This document shows, in pieces, positions 8,144-16,940 of a DNA stretch of 64,000 nt; position 1 is the stretch's first letter; every line of letters starts with the position of its first letter. Source of the DNA: Mesorhizobium_K quangtriensis (GTDB taxonomy: Bacteria; Pseudomonadota; Alphaproteobacteria; Rhizobiales; Rhizobiaceae); NCBI RefSeq assembly GCF_040081925.1, contig NZ_JBEBMF010000004.1, forward strand, positions 372,001 to 436,000, read 5' to 3'. Under the pieces are notes generated by a model that saw only the letters and a list, made by a program, of their open reading frames with translations, had not been told where the DNA came from and did no database searches. Position numbers and translations under genes: made by a program.

Positions 8144-9340
8144 TCAGCCGACAAAGGCGGAAATGATCAACGCGTTGACGATATCGATGAAGAAGCCGCA
8201 AACGAGTGGAACGATGATGAACGCCCGGTGGGCGGCCCCGTGCTGCTGCGTGACAGCCGTCATGTTGGCGATCGCGGTGGCCGTCGATCCAAGCGTGATG
8301 CCGCCGAAACCGGCCGATATGACGGCCGCTTCGTAGTCCCGGCCCATGAGGCGAAACACGACGGTGATGGTGAACAGCACGGTCAGGGCGATCTGGATCG
8401 CAAGCGCTGCGGTGATGAAGACAAGGACGCCGTCGAGCTGCCACAGTTGCAGTCCCATCAGCGCCATCGTCAGGAACAGGCCGAGCGCCAGATCGGACAC
8501 CAGCGCCAGCCCATCCTCGACGCCTGGCCAGATCCGCCGCACCGCTGCACCGACAGCGAGCGGCATGAGATTGCGAATCAGGATGCCCGCGGCCAGGCAA
8601 CTGACGAAGGTCGGGACGGTCAAGCCGGTCAGTGCGATCAGCTTTTCGATACCGAATCCGAGCATGAGCGCGACGTTCAGCGCCAGGATGGCCCAAAGGA
8701 CGCAGAAATAATCCAGCCTGGTCTGCGCCTGCTCGAACGGCGCGCCGATGTCGAGGTCGCCATCCTGGTTGCCGGCGATCCGGTGGCGCTTCATCAGGTA
8801 GGCGGCGATCGGTCCGCCGATAATGCAGGCGGCGATGAGCCCGACGGTGTTGGCGGCAATCCCGAGCTCCAGCGCATTCTCGATCCCGAGCCGCTGCGTG
8901 AAAATCGGCGCCCAGGCGAGCGTGGTTCCGACGCCTCCCGTCAGCGAGATCGATCCGACCATCAGACCGGCTTTCGGCTCGAGCCCGAACAGGGACGCAA
9001 GCGACAGGCCCGCGAAATTCTGCAACAGCATGAAGACGATGGCGAGCGCAAGCAGGACCGCCAGCGGCTTGCCTCCGGCCAGAAGGCTCCGCACATCAGC
9101 CTTGAGGCCAATGCCGGCAAAGAACAGCAGCAGCAGAAAGTCGCGCATGCCCAGTTCGAAGACGATCTTCTCGCCGGTAAAGGCAAAAACAAGTGCGACG
9201 GCTGCCGTGCAAAGCAGGCCGCCGACAACCGGCTCCGGGATCGCATAGCGGCGCAGGACCACGGCGTTCATGGTGACGATTTTGCCGGCGAGAAGCAGGA
9301 TCACTGCGATCGTGAAGGACAAAAAGGCATCGACCTGCAT
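8144..9340 (-). CDS. gltS: Sodium/glutamate symporter (GltS family)
   Basis: A 398-residue integral membrane protein with about ten hydrophobic segments in two homologous halves. It carries the GltS hallmarks GGVGTTLAWAP-like and GGITLGSTATAIANM re-entrant loop segments. Family members import L-glutamate with Na+. It starts 70 nt after the adhP stop and is probably co-transcribed with it. Glutamate uptake next to PHB and overflow genes is unusual and may serve redox or osmotic balance, but that is a guess. Confidence 0.88.
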   Translation of the reverse strand: MQVDAFLSFTIAVILLLAGKIVTMNAVVLRRYAIPEPVVGGLLCTAAVALVFAFTGEKIVFELGMRDFLLLLFFAGIGLKADVRSLLAGGKPLAVLLALAIVFMLLQNFAGLSLASLFGLEPKAGLMVGSISLTGGVGTTLAWAPIFTQRLGIENALELGIAANTVGLIAACIIGGPIAAYLMKRHRIAGNQDGDLDIGAPFEQAQTRLDYFCVLWAILALNVALMLGFGIEKLIALTGLTVPTFVSCLAAGILIRNLMPLAVGAAVRRIWPGVEDGLALVSDLALGLFLTMALMGLQLWQLDGVLVFITAALAIQIALTVLFTITVVFRLMGRDYEAAVISAGFGGITLGSTATAIANMTAVTQQHGAAHRAFIIVPLVCGFFIDIVNALIISAFVG

Positions 9341-9410
9341 CGATCACCATCCGGCTCGCCGCGAAAGATCGAGGCCCGCGCCGCCCCTGTCGGTCATGCC
9401 TCGCAAATGG

Positions 9411-10439
9411 CTAGCCCTCGAAATCGAGCACGACACGGCCCTGGATGTCGCCCTTGTGCATTCGGGCGAACACGTCATTGATATTGTCGAGCGTTTCTGT
9501 CTCGACCGTCGCCTTGACCTTGCCTTGGCCGGCAAAATCGAGCGCCTCCTGCAGGTCGAGCCGGGTGCCGACGATGGAGCCGCGGATCGTGACGCCGTTG
9601 AGCACCGTTTCGAAGATCGACAGCGGAAATTCGCCGGGCGGAAGGCCGTTGAGCGACAAGGTGCCTCCGCGCCCGACCATGCCGAGCGCCTGCTCGAATG
9701 CCTTGGGCGACACGGCGGTGACGAGGACGCCCTGGGCCCCGCCGATTTCCTTGCGAACGAAAGCGACAGGGTCTTCGCTGCGTGCATTGACGGCAAGCGA
9801 TGCCCCCAGGCGCTTGGCCAGATCGAGCTTGGCGTCATCGATATCGACCGCCAGCACATTGAGACCCATGGCCCTGGCATACTGGACGGCGAGGTGTCCA
9901 AGCCCGCCAATACCGGAGATGACGACCCAGTCACCCGGTTTCGTGTCGGTCACCTTCAGACCCTTGTAGACAGTGACGCCGGCGCAGAGGATCGGCGCGA
10001 TATCGACGAAGGAGACATTGTCCGGCAGGTGGCCGACATAGTCAGGGTCGGCGATGACATAGTCCGCGAAGCTTCCATTCACCGAATAGCCCGTGTTTTG
10101 CTGCTCCTCGCAGAGCGACTCCCACCCGCCCAGGCAATGCCGGCAATGGCCGCAGGCGCTGTAGAGCCATGGCACGCCGACCCGGTCACCTTCCCTGACA
10201 TGCTTTACGCCTGACCCGACCGCAACGACGTGGCCCACGCCCTCGTGTCCGGGGATGAAAGGCGGCTTCGGCTTGACCGGCCAATCCCCTTCGGCCGCAT
10301 GCAGGTCGGTGTGGCAGACGCCGGCGGCGGCGACCTTGACGAGAATCTGGCCGGCTCCAGGTGTCGGCACCGCCGCTTCCTCGATGACGAGCGGTTTTCC
10401 AAACTCCCGGACCACCGCAGCCTTCATTGTCCTGGTCAT
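9411..10439 (-). CDS. adhP: Zinc-dependent alcohol dehydrogenase AdhP
   Basis: A 342-residue medium-chain dehydrogenase, the usual AdhP length. Catalytic zinc ligands are in the CHTDLHAAEGDWP and GHEGVGHVV segments. The four-cysteine structural zinc loop (CGHCRHCLGGWESLC) is complete. The NAD-binding motif is GIGGLGHLAVQYA. It interconverts primary alcohols and aldehydes with NAD(H) and could consume NADH during oxygen limitation. Start 10439 has AAGGAGA 7 nt upstream; upstream in-frame starts lack this. It is divergent from the tetR-phaC operon across a 336-nt gap that holds one operator palindrome. Confidence 0.9.
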   Translation of the reverse strand: MTRTMKAAVVREFGKPLVIEEAAVPTPGAGQILVKVAAAGVCHTDLHAAEGDWPVKPKPPFIPGHEGVGHVVAVGSGVKHVREGDRVGVPWLYSACGHCRHCLGGWESLCEEQQNTGYSVNGSFADYVIADPDYVGHLPDNVSFVDIAPILCAGVTVYKGLKVTDTKPGDWVVISGIGGLGHLAVQYARAMGLNVLAVDIDDAKLDLAKRLGASLAVNARSEDPVAFVRKEIGGAQGVLVTAVSPKAFEQALGMVGRGGTLSLNGLPPGEFPLSIFETVLNGVTIRGSIVGTRLDLQEALDFAGQGKVKATVETETLDNINDVFARMHKGDIQGRVVLDFEG

Positions 10440-10689
10440 GCTGTTCTCCTTCACCATGGATACGCCGGGCGCCGTAAATCGAGTGCAGCGCTGTCGAAAT
10501 TCGTATGGCGCCGGGCACTCGACCTGCGATCGTGACGGAAAGACGATCGAACCGCGCGGCATCCTTGTTTTGTCGTTACCGCCCCTATACAGCCTGGCCG
10601 CCTGGCCTGAGTGACGATACCTTCAACAATTCTTTGCCTAAGGGTTGGACAGGAGAGAATTCGCCATCCTTCCCGAAGGAACAACCTTA

Positions 10690-10705
10690 GTCATCAATCG
10701 TTGAC
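10690..10705. promoter_or_regulatory. Operator palindrome copy in the adhP/tetR divergent region
   Basis: GTCATCAATCGTTGAC: the left arm is perfect and the right arm has two changes from GTCATCAnnTGATGAC. It lies 71-86 nt upstream of the proposed tetR start and about 250 nt from the adhP start. Its position fits autoregulation of the TetR-type protein. The rest of the gap (10440-10689) shows no gene. Confidence 0.55.
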
Positions 10706-10775
10706 TGATGTATTCTATGAAGCTAAACCTGACAGCCGGTCAAGAGGCCGCGAGGAGAAAAAAATACCCAACCGA

Positions 10776-11378
10776 GTGATCAGCCCGGACGCCAGCGACA
10801 CGACGCGCGACCGCATCCTGAAGGCCGCCATCCTTCGCTTCTCGGCCCATTCCTATGACGATACCGGCCTTCGCGACATCGCCGCCGATGTCGGGGTGGA
10901 CATGGCCTATGTCCATCGCTCCTTCGGATCCAAGGAGAAGCTGTTCTACGAGGCCGTCAAGGCGAGCGGCCGGCCCGAGCAGCTGTTCGCCGAAGACGAT
11001 GGCTGCCTGCCCTCCACCCTGGCGAACCAGATCCTGTCACGCAAAGGCGCCAACGAGATCGGTGCGCTCGACATCGTGGTGCAGTCCTTCGCCAGTCCAG
11101 CAGCCTCGCGGGTGCTCAACGAATTCCTGGAGGAGGATTTCGTTGCTCCGCTCGTCAGGAAGCTGTCGACGGTATCGAGAAGGCGTGCCGCGCTGGTCGC
11201 AGCATTTCTGGCGGGTGTCGGTATTCTCAAGGACGTGATCAAGGCCGAGCCCCTGCTGGAAGGCGAGCGCAGTGCTCTGGAAGAGGATGTCAAGCAGGTG
11301 ATCGCCACGCTGCTCGAGGTCGAAGTAAGGGACTGCGACTCTCCTCGCGAACATGTCCCGCACGAGACGCGCCGCTGA
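10776..11378 (+). CDS. TetR/AcrR-family transcriptional regulator, likely regulator of the PHB cluster
   Basis: About 200 residues. The N-terminal TetR helix-turn-helix is clear (TTRDRILKAAILRFSAHSYD, then DIAADVGVDMAYVHRSFGSKEKLFYEAV), followed by an all-helical ligand domain. The start is uncertain. GTG 10776 is the first conventional start after the operator, but its GAGGAG (10752-10757) is 18 nt away. The same Shine-Dalgarno would fit a non-standard ATA at 10764. The stop overlaps the phaC start as TGATG, so regulator and synthase are translationally coupled. Ligand unknown; it is the best candidate to bind the GTCATCAnnTGATGAC sites. Confidence 0.8.
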   Translation: MISPDASDTTRDRILKAAILRFSAHSYDDTGLRDIAADVGVDMAYVHRSFGSKEKLFYEAVKASGRPEQLFAEDDGCLPSTLANQILSRKGANEIGALDIVVQSFASPAASRVLNEFLEEDFVAPLVRKLSTVSRRRAALVAAFLAGVGILKDVIKAEPLLEGERSALEEDVKQVIATLLEVEVRDCDSPREHVPHETRR

Positions 11379-13171
11379 TGGCGGGAACGGTGCAGAGCGG
11401 GCTTAGCGCGGCCACTTCCCCACCTGGCGGCTATGATCACGATGCCCGCATGGAAGCATATCGTGCCCTGGACCGGTTGCGCGAGGCCTGTACAGCCCGA
11501 TTGACGGCCGGACTGTCGCCGGCGGCGCTCACGCTCGCCTTGTTCGACTGGTCGCTGCATATGTGGTCCGCCCCCGGAAAACGCCTGGAGCTGGCCGACA
11601 CGGCCATTCGCCAGGGAGCGCGCCTTTCGGCCTATGTCGGCGCCGTCGGTCTTCACGGCCAAGCACCGGCGTGCATCGAGCCGCTCGCCTCGGACTATCG
11701 CTTCAAGGCCGAGGGCTGGGACAAGCAGCCGTTTGCCGCATATGTGCAGACCTTTCTTCTCGCGCAGCAATGGTGGTCCGATGCAACGCGCGCCGTGCCG
11801 GGGGTAACACCCCATCACGAGGAGGTCGTTTCTTTTGTGGCCCGCCAACTGCTTGACGTGGCGTCGCCCTCGAACAGCCCGTTCACCAATCCCGAGGTGA
11901 TCGAGCGGACGATCCAGAGCGCAGGCTCGAATTTCGTCTCGGGCTTCCAGAACTGGATGGAGGATGCCACCCGGCTCGCCAACGCTCAGCCCCCGATTGG
12001 CGCCGACGCCTTTCTTCCCGGCCGCGACGTCGCCCTCACACCTGGAAAGGTGGTCTATCGCAATCACCTGATCGAGCTGCTTCAATATTCTCCTGCGACC
12101 GGGACGGTGTTCGCCGAGCCGGTGCTGATCGTGCCTGCCTGGATCATGAAATTCTACATTCTCGATCTTTCGGCCCACAACTCGCTCGTCCGCTATCTCG
12201 TAGAGCGGGGACACACGGTCTTCTATGTCTCCTGGCGCAATCCGACGGACGCCGACCGCGACCTTTCGCTCGACGACTACCGGCGACTGGGCGTGATGGC
12301 GGCACTGGATGCGATCGCAGCGATCGTGCCCGGCCGCAAGGTGAATGCGGCCGGCTATTGTCTGGGAGGCACGCTGCTTTCCATCGCCGCCGCCGCAATG
12401 GCCCGTGTGGGCGACGACCGCCTTTCGACCGTCACCCTCCTGGCAGCCCAGACGGATTTCAGCGAGCCCGGAGAACTGGCGCTCTTCATCGATCCCAGCC
12501 AGATGCACTTCCTCGAGAGCATGATGTGGAACCGGGGCTATCTGTCGTCAGACCAGATGTCCGGAGCCTTCCAGATCCTGCGCAGCAACGATCTCGTCTG
12601 GTCGCGTCTCGTGCGCGACTATCTCATGGGCGAGCGCACTCCGATGACCGATCTCATGGCGTGGAACGCGGATTCAACCCGCATGCCCTACCGCATGCAT
12701 ACGCAATACCTTCAACGGCTCTATCTCGATAACGAACTCGCCACCGGCCGCTTCATGGTCGATGGCCGCCCGGCAGCACTCCAGAACATCCGCGTGCCCC
12801 TGTTCGTTGTCGGCACCGAGCGCGATCATGTCGCTCCGTGGCGATCGGTCCACAAGATCCACCAGATCACCGATACCGACGTCACATTCGTATTGACCAG
12901 CGGCGGACACAATGCCGGCATCGTCAGCGAACCCGGTCATCGCGGCCGACGCTACAGCGTCGCCTTAAAGCGGACAGCCGATCTCTGCCTCAGCCCGGAC
13001 GAATGGGTTGGCGCCGCCACCCAAAAGGACGGGTCGTGGTGGGAGCAATGGCAAGGTTGGCTCGAGGCGCATTCGTTGTCTGAACGCATTGCCGCGCCTG
13101 GGATGGGCGCTCCCGACGCAGGATTTCCACCCATCTGCGATGCTCCCGGCACCTATGTTTTTCAGAAGTGA
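11378..13171 (+). CDS. phaC: Class I poly(3-hydroxyalkanoate) synthase, copy 1
   Basis: A 597-residue PHA synthase that polymerises (R)-3-hydroxyacyl-CoA at the PHB granule surface. An N-terminal PhaC_N region (with SAPGKRLELA) is followed by the alpha/beta-hydrolase core. The catalytic triad is visible: Cys328 in the lipase-like box GYCLGG, Asp483 in GTERDHVAPW and His511 in GGHNAGIVSEP. It is coupled to tetR by a TGATG overlap, and the next gene begins within its stop (GTGA). A second synthase lies at 21422-23161; the two are clearly paralogous but diverged, especially in the N-terminal third. Confidence 0.92.
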   Translation: MAGTVQSGLSAATSPPGGYDHDARMEAYRALDRLREACTARLTAGLSPAALTLALFDWSLHMWSAPGKRLELADTAIRQGARLSAYVGAVGLHGQAPACIEPLASDYRFKAEGWDKQPFAAYVQTFLLAQQWWSDATRAVPGVTPHHEEVVSFVARQLLDVASPSNSPFTNPEVIERTIQSAGSNFVSGFQNWMEDATRLANAQPPIGADAFLPGRDVALTPGKVVYRNHLIELLQYSPATGTVFAEPVLIVPAWIMKFYILDLSAHNSLVRYLVERGHTVFYVSWRNPTDADRDLSLDDYRRLGVMAALDAIAAIVPGRKVNAAGYCLGGTLLSIAAAAMARVGDDRLSTVTLLAAQTDFSEPGELALFIDPSQMHFLESMMWNRGYLSSDQMSGAFQILRSNDLVWSRLVRDYLMGERTPMTDLMAWNADSTRMPYRMHTQYLQRLYLDNELATGRFMVDGRPAALQNIRVPLFVVGTERDHVAPWRSVHKIHQITDTDVTFVLTSGGHNAGIVSEPGHRGRRYSVALKRTADLCLSPDEWVGAATQKDGSWWEQWQGWLEAHSLSERIAAPGMGAPDAGFPPICDAPGTYVFQK

Positions 13172-14589
13172 GGCCACCCGTGGTTCCCAGCACGCTCAGG
13201 AATCGAACATTTGACGAATTGCAGCTCGGCGACACGGCCTCTCTGGTCAGGGTCGCAAGCGGCGACAAAAGCGAGAGTGACACGCCGGTGGCAACGGGTG
13301 ATGGCGATCTGCCGCCCGACAACGCTGCCGAAGCGACGAGCATGTTCAATCGCGCCGTCATGAATGGTGCATGGGCCGGAACCCTGATTTCCGAAGTGCT
13401 GGGTTCGCAACTGCCCGGGCCCGGGACAAGCTATCTGGCACAGGAGTTCCGCTTTCTGAAGCCGGTCCTGTCAGGTGACACTATCACCGCGACGGTTCGC
13501 GTCACCGAAAAATCGCCGGCAAGCCGGGTTGTCGTTCTCGACACGACATGCTCGAACCAAAAAGGCGAGCAAGTCCTCACCGGCACCGCGACCGTGATCG
13601 CGCCGGCACGATCCATTGAATGGCCGGCCACGCCCCCGTCCACGCCTCCAACCGCACACCACGATCGATACGACGCCTTCGTCCGGCAGGCCCGTGAACT
13701 GCCGATGGTACGCGCGGCGATCGTGCATCCATGCTCACCCGAGGCAATCCTTGCCGCCGTCGAAGTGCGTGAAAAAGGATTGTTCGAACCGGTTCTTGTC
13801 GGGCCCGAGGCGAGGATCCGGGCAGCGGCGGACGCCGCCGAGGTCGACCTCGATGGGATCGCAATCGAACAGGCGCTCCATAGCCATGCGGCGGCAGCGC
13901 GTGCCGTGGAACTGGTAGTTTCAGGCGAAGTGGCCGTCCTTGTCAAAGGCAGCCTGCACACCGACGAGTTGCTGGGCGCCATCGTCGCGCCTGGATCCTT
14001 GCTAAAGACCGAGCGCCGCATCAGCCATGTCTTCGCACTGGACGTACCAGCCTACGGGAAACCATTGATCGTTACCGACGCGGCGATCAACATCCAGCCG
14101 ACGCTCGACCACAAGCGTGACATCTGCCAGAACGCGGTCGATCTGCTGCGAACACTCGGCGTCGACAAACCACGCGTCGCAGTGCTTGCCGCCGTCGAAA
14201 CCGTCAACGCCAAGATGCCGGCAACCCTCGATGCGGCCGCCCTGACCGTGATGGCGGCGCGCGGTCAGATTGCCGGCGCCCTTGTCGACGGGCCGCTCGC
14301 ATTCGACAACGCGATCAGCATCGCTGCCGCGCGCACCAAAGGCATCGTCTCCGATGTAGCCGGCGAGGCCGACATCCTGCTTGTCCCGGACCTTGAGGCA
14401 GGCAACATGCTTGCCAAGCAGCTTATCTATTTTGCCGGAGCAACGGCGGCCGGGATCGTGCTGGGGGCGCGCGTGCCAATCGTACTCACCAGTCGCTCCG
14501 ACCCTTTATCCGCGCGGATCGCTTCGGCAGCCCTCGCAAAACTTCTCGTGTGCCGCGGCAAACAATCCATGCCGGGGGCGGCAGCATGA
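13168..14589 (+). CDS. MaoC-like hydratase domain fused to phosphate acetyl/butyryltransferase
   Basis: A 473-residue fusion: a MaoC-like hot-dog domain (about residues 8-150) and a phosphate acyltransferase (PTA/PTB family, about 165-470, with VKGSLHTDELL and ETVNAKMPATLDAA segments). The second half would convert acyl-CoA plus phosphate to acyl-phosphate for the following kinase. The first domain appears to lack the hydratase dyad: where R-specific hydratases have a D-x-N-P-x-H-like motif, this one has SDTPVAT, with Ala in place of His. The GTG start overlaps the phaC stop, and the stop overlaps the kinase start (ATGA), so all are co-translated. Confidence 0.85.
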   Translation: MRPPVVPSTLRNRTFDELQLGDTASLVRVASGDKSESDTPVATGDGDLPPDNAAEATSMFNRAVMNGAWAGTLISEVLGSQLPGPGTSYLAQEFRFLKPVLSGDTITATVRVTEKSPASRVVVLDTTCSNQKGEQVLTGTATVIAPARSIEWPATPPSTPPTAHHDRYDAFVRQARELPMVRAAIVHPCSPEAILAAVEVREKGLFEPVLVGPEARIRAAADAAEVDLDGIAIEQALHSHAAAARAVELVVSGEVAVLVKGSLHTDELLGAIVAPGSLLKTERRISHVFALDVPAYGKPLIVTDAAINIQPTLDHKRDICQNAVDLLRTLGVDKPRVAVLAAVETVNAKMPATLDAAALTVMAARGQIAGALVDGPLAFDNAISIAAARTKGIVSDVAGEADILLVPDLEAGNMLAKQLIYFAGATAAGIVLGARVPIVLTSRSDPLSARIASAALAKLLVCRGKQSMPGAAA

Positions 14590-15764
14590 GCGATCGACTT
14601 CTGATCACTTTCAACGCCGGCTCGTCGACCGTCAAGATCGGCCTGTTCGCCGTGGAAGGCCGGCATCCCAAGCGTCTCGGCAAGGGTATCATCGACTTTC
14701 GCACCACGCCGCTACGTTTCCGGCTTCTGGAAGGAGAGCGACAAGTCGATATGGAACTCAAGGCACAGCCGGGCGAGGAACTGGACGAGGTGCTCGGCGA
14801 AGCGTTCACGCATTTGGCACGCATCTACAGGCTCGACGACCTGGCCGGGATCGGCCACCGCGTGGTGCATGGCGGCGACGTGTTCTCGGGCCCGGTGCTC
14901 ATCGATGACCGTTCGCTACGTCAGATGGAGGCGCTCGTTGCGTTGGCCCCGCTGCATCAGCCGCAAGCTCTTCGTTTGATCCGCGCCATCGCAAGGCTGC
15001 GGCCGGACCTTCGCCAGACAGCCTCCTTCGACACGAGCTTTCATCGCACCAATGACGATCTGGTGCGCCGCTTCGCCTTGCCCCGTGCACTCCACGAGCG
15101 CGGGATCAAGCGCTACGGGTTTCACGGGCTGTCTTACGCATACATCGCCAGCGAACTCGCCCGCAACTGGCCGCAACTGGCCGGCGGCAAGATCGTCGCT
15201 GCCCATCTCGGCTCGGGCGCCAGTCTTTGCGCCATGCAAGGCGGCCAAAGCGTCGATACCAGCATGGGGTTTTCGACGCTGGACGGCGTGCCGATGGCGA
15301 CACGGTGCGGCGCGCTGGATGCGGGCGTGCTTCTGCATTTGCTATCGCAGGAAAGGATGCCGGTCGCCGATCTGGAGGACATGCTCTACCACCGCTCCGG
15401 ACTGCTCGGCGTTTCGGGCATCAGCCCCGACAGCCGCGACCTTCTCGCCAGCGAGGCGCCAGAGGCAAAGGAGGCGCTGGAGCTCTTCACACTGCGCATA
15501 GCCGGAGAAGCTGCGCGTCTGGCCGCGACGATGGGGGGTCTCGACGCGATGGTGTTCACGGCCGGCGTCGGCGAACATCAGCCAGCGATCAGGGCCGACA
15601 TCTGCAGCCGGCTGATGTGGCTGGGCATCGATCTCGATCCCGCCGCGAACGCCACCAATCATGCGATCATAACAAGCGCCGCGAGCCGGATCCCTGTGAT
15701 CATCATTCCGACGGACGAGGAGCAGGTGATTGCTTCCGAGGCTTTGCCCGGCTTGATGCCGTAG
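14586..15764 (+). CDS. ackA: Acetate (or butyrate/propionate) kinase
   Basis: A 392-residue kinase of the acetate/propionate family. The phosphate-binding start FNAGSSTVKIGLF, GHRVVHGG, FDTSFHRT, YGFHGLSY and AHLGSGASLCA motifs are all present, in the usual order and length. It makes ATP from acyl-phosphate supplied by the upstream fusion enzyme (ATGA overlap). With phaC and adhP this forms an overflow route from acetyl-CoA to acetate and ATP beside PHB storage. Acyl chain-length preference is not decidable from sequence. Confidence 0.9.
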   Translation: MSDRLLITFNAGSSTVKIGLFAVEGRHPKRLGKGIIDFRTTPLRFRLLEGERQVDMELKAQPGEELDEVLGEAFTHLARIYRLDDLAGIGHRVVHGGDVFSGPVLIDDRSLRQMEALVALAPLHQPQALRLIRAIARLRPDLRQTASFDTSFHRTNDDLVRRFALPRALHERGIKRYGFHGLSYAYIASELARNWPQLAGGKIVAAHLGSGASLCAMQGGQSVDTSMGFSTLDGVPMATRCGALDAGVLLHLLSQERMPVADLEDMLYHRSGLLGVSGISPDSRDLLASEAPEAKEALELFTLRIAGEAARLAATMGGLDAMVFTAGVGEHQPAIRADICSRLMWLGIDLDPAANATNHAIITSAASRIPVIIIPTDEEQVIASEALPGLMP

Positions 15765-16141
15765 ACAGGCGGAAGTCTGCGATTTCTGGACTGGGTTGCC
15801 GTCGGCGATGCACGTGACGCGCCCACGACAGCCGTTGCGCGATGACGTCCGTGCTGCCGGCGAGAGCCTCGTGATCATCCATCTGGCTGACTGGGTCGCG
15901 CCGCTCGTCCGGCCGACTGCCCCGGGGCGTCACAGCCCACAGCGGACCAGATGAAGGCGTCGCGTTGGTTTCCCGCTGAACAACACTTGATCAAGTAATG
16001 GCCTTGGTTTCGTAGGGGGTCGATATCTCAAGCTTGCCCACCGAGGATCTCCGGGCCACCACGCCTGACGCTTGGGCAGCCCCTGACGTGCCGCTTATGA
16101 AGCGTGCTGGCTTGGCGCCGCCGTAAAGACGTTAGTTGCTA

Positions 16142-16170
16142 TTGACAAACTCCTGCATGCCCACTTAATT
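16142..16170 (+). promoter_or_regulatory. Sigma-70-type promoter upstream of phasin-phaB-phaA operon
   Basis: TTGACA (16142-16147), a 17-base spacer, then TTAATT (16165-16170). The perfect operator palindrome starts 10 nt after the -10 box, so a bound repressor would sit on the transcription start. Confidence 0.6.
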
Positions 16171-16179
16171 TCAGGATCA

Positions 16180-16217
16180 GTCATCATATGATGACATAGA
16201 TGTCAACCAAAGATTAC
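16180..16217. promoter_or_regulatory. Perfect operator palindrome plus a degenerate second copy
   Basis: GTCATCATATGATGAC (16180-16195) is a perfect 16-bp palindrome and the best copy in the window. A weaker copy, GTCAACCAAAGATTAC (16202-16217), starts exactly 22 bp later, the spacing also seen at 7955-8015. Both lie just downstream of the promoter that faces the phasin-phaB-phaA operon. Confidence 0.68.
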
Positions 16218-16484
16218 AAAGAGTATAATGGGCCGTAGCTAAACACGATTTCACATATATTGAAATCAACGGAGGTAAGCGCTTTGTAAAATGAAATGAA
16301 GCCGGATGTGATCTGTTACTTCGATCTAATAATACTGAATATAACTAAATTTTGAGGGCATCTAGGGGCGCTCGTGAAGGCACGGCTAGCTTGCTCGACC
16401 ACTCACCGCAGCAACTTTCGCTCGGCTTTTGCAGCGGCCCAGTTACGCCCGTAGGGGTCATTCACGAAGTAAAGGAAAGTGAAA

Positions 16485-16937
16485 ATGAATACCGATGCTG
16501 TGCCCTTGAAACTCTATAAGGCCAACGCCGAACTGCAAATCCAGATCGGTCGCCTCCTGCAGGAGGGTGGCCATCGCTGGCTTGATGTCGCCTCCCAAGC
16601 GAGTGATGAAGCCATCGCGGAATCCAGGTCGGAGATCGAAAGCCTGCGCAAGGCCGAAAACTGGCAAAACCTTGCCACCCTTCCAGGTGAAACTTTCTGG
16701 CGCGCACTCCAGCAACGGGCCGGCGACACGCAAGAGTTGACGAAGATCGCCATCAAAAACCAGACGGAGTTCACGAACGGTCTGCGTGAAGCCATTGAGG
16801 GCTGGCAGAGGGCGGTCAGCGAAGCCGTCGGCGGCGCAACGTCAGGGCAGCCGATCCAGGACATCTTCAAGCAATGGGGCGCCTTGTTCCCGATCCCCGG
16901 CGGGAAAGATGCGCCAAAGGGCGGAAAGGCGGCCTGA
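16485..16937 (+). CDS. phaP: Phasin family protein
   Basis: A 150-residue, mostly helical protein without a signal peptide. The LYKANAELQIQIGRLLQEGG start and the NQTEFTNGLREAIEGWQRA core fit phasins, which coat PHB granules and control their size and number. It has a short Gly/Pro/Lys tail, as many phasins do. ATG 16485 has AAAGGAAAG upstream. It is the first gene of a run with phaB 3 nt later, then phaA, DUF3141 and a second phaC. Abundant phasin expression would fit the strong promoter at 16142. Confidence 0.8.
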   Translation: MNTDAVPLKLYKANAELQIQIGRLLQEGGHRWLDVASQASDEAIAESRSEIESLRKAENWQNLATLPGETFWRALQQRAGDTQELTKIAIKNQTEFTNGLREAIEGWQRAVSEAVGGATSGQPIQDIFKQWGALFPIPGGKDAPKGGKAA

Positions 16938-16940
16938 TTC

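Larger units (their letters stand above)
15765..16484. other. 720-nt intergenic region with phasin-operon control sequences
   Basis: No convincing gene was found here. The first half (to about 16000) is GC-rich and featureless. The second half is markedly AT-rich and contains a promoter (16142-16170), a perfect operator palindrome (16180-16195) and a weaker copy (16202-16217). If the promoter is used, the leader to the phasin start is about 300 nt, long enough for further regulation; I saw no recognisable riboswitch. Confidence 0.6.

Noticed and set aside
10946..12508. Long open frame antisense to tetR and phaC (520 codons)
   Set aside because: It is the complement of high-GC coding sequence with clear family motifs on the other strand; its own translation has no recognisable domain and biased Arg/Gly/His composition.
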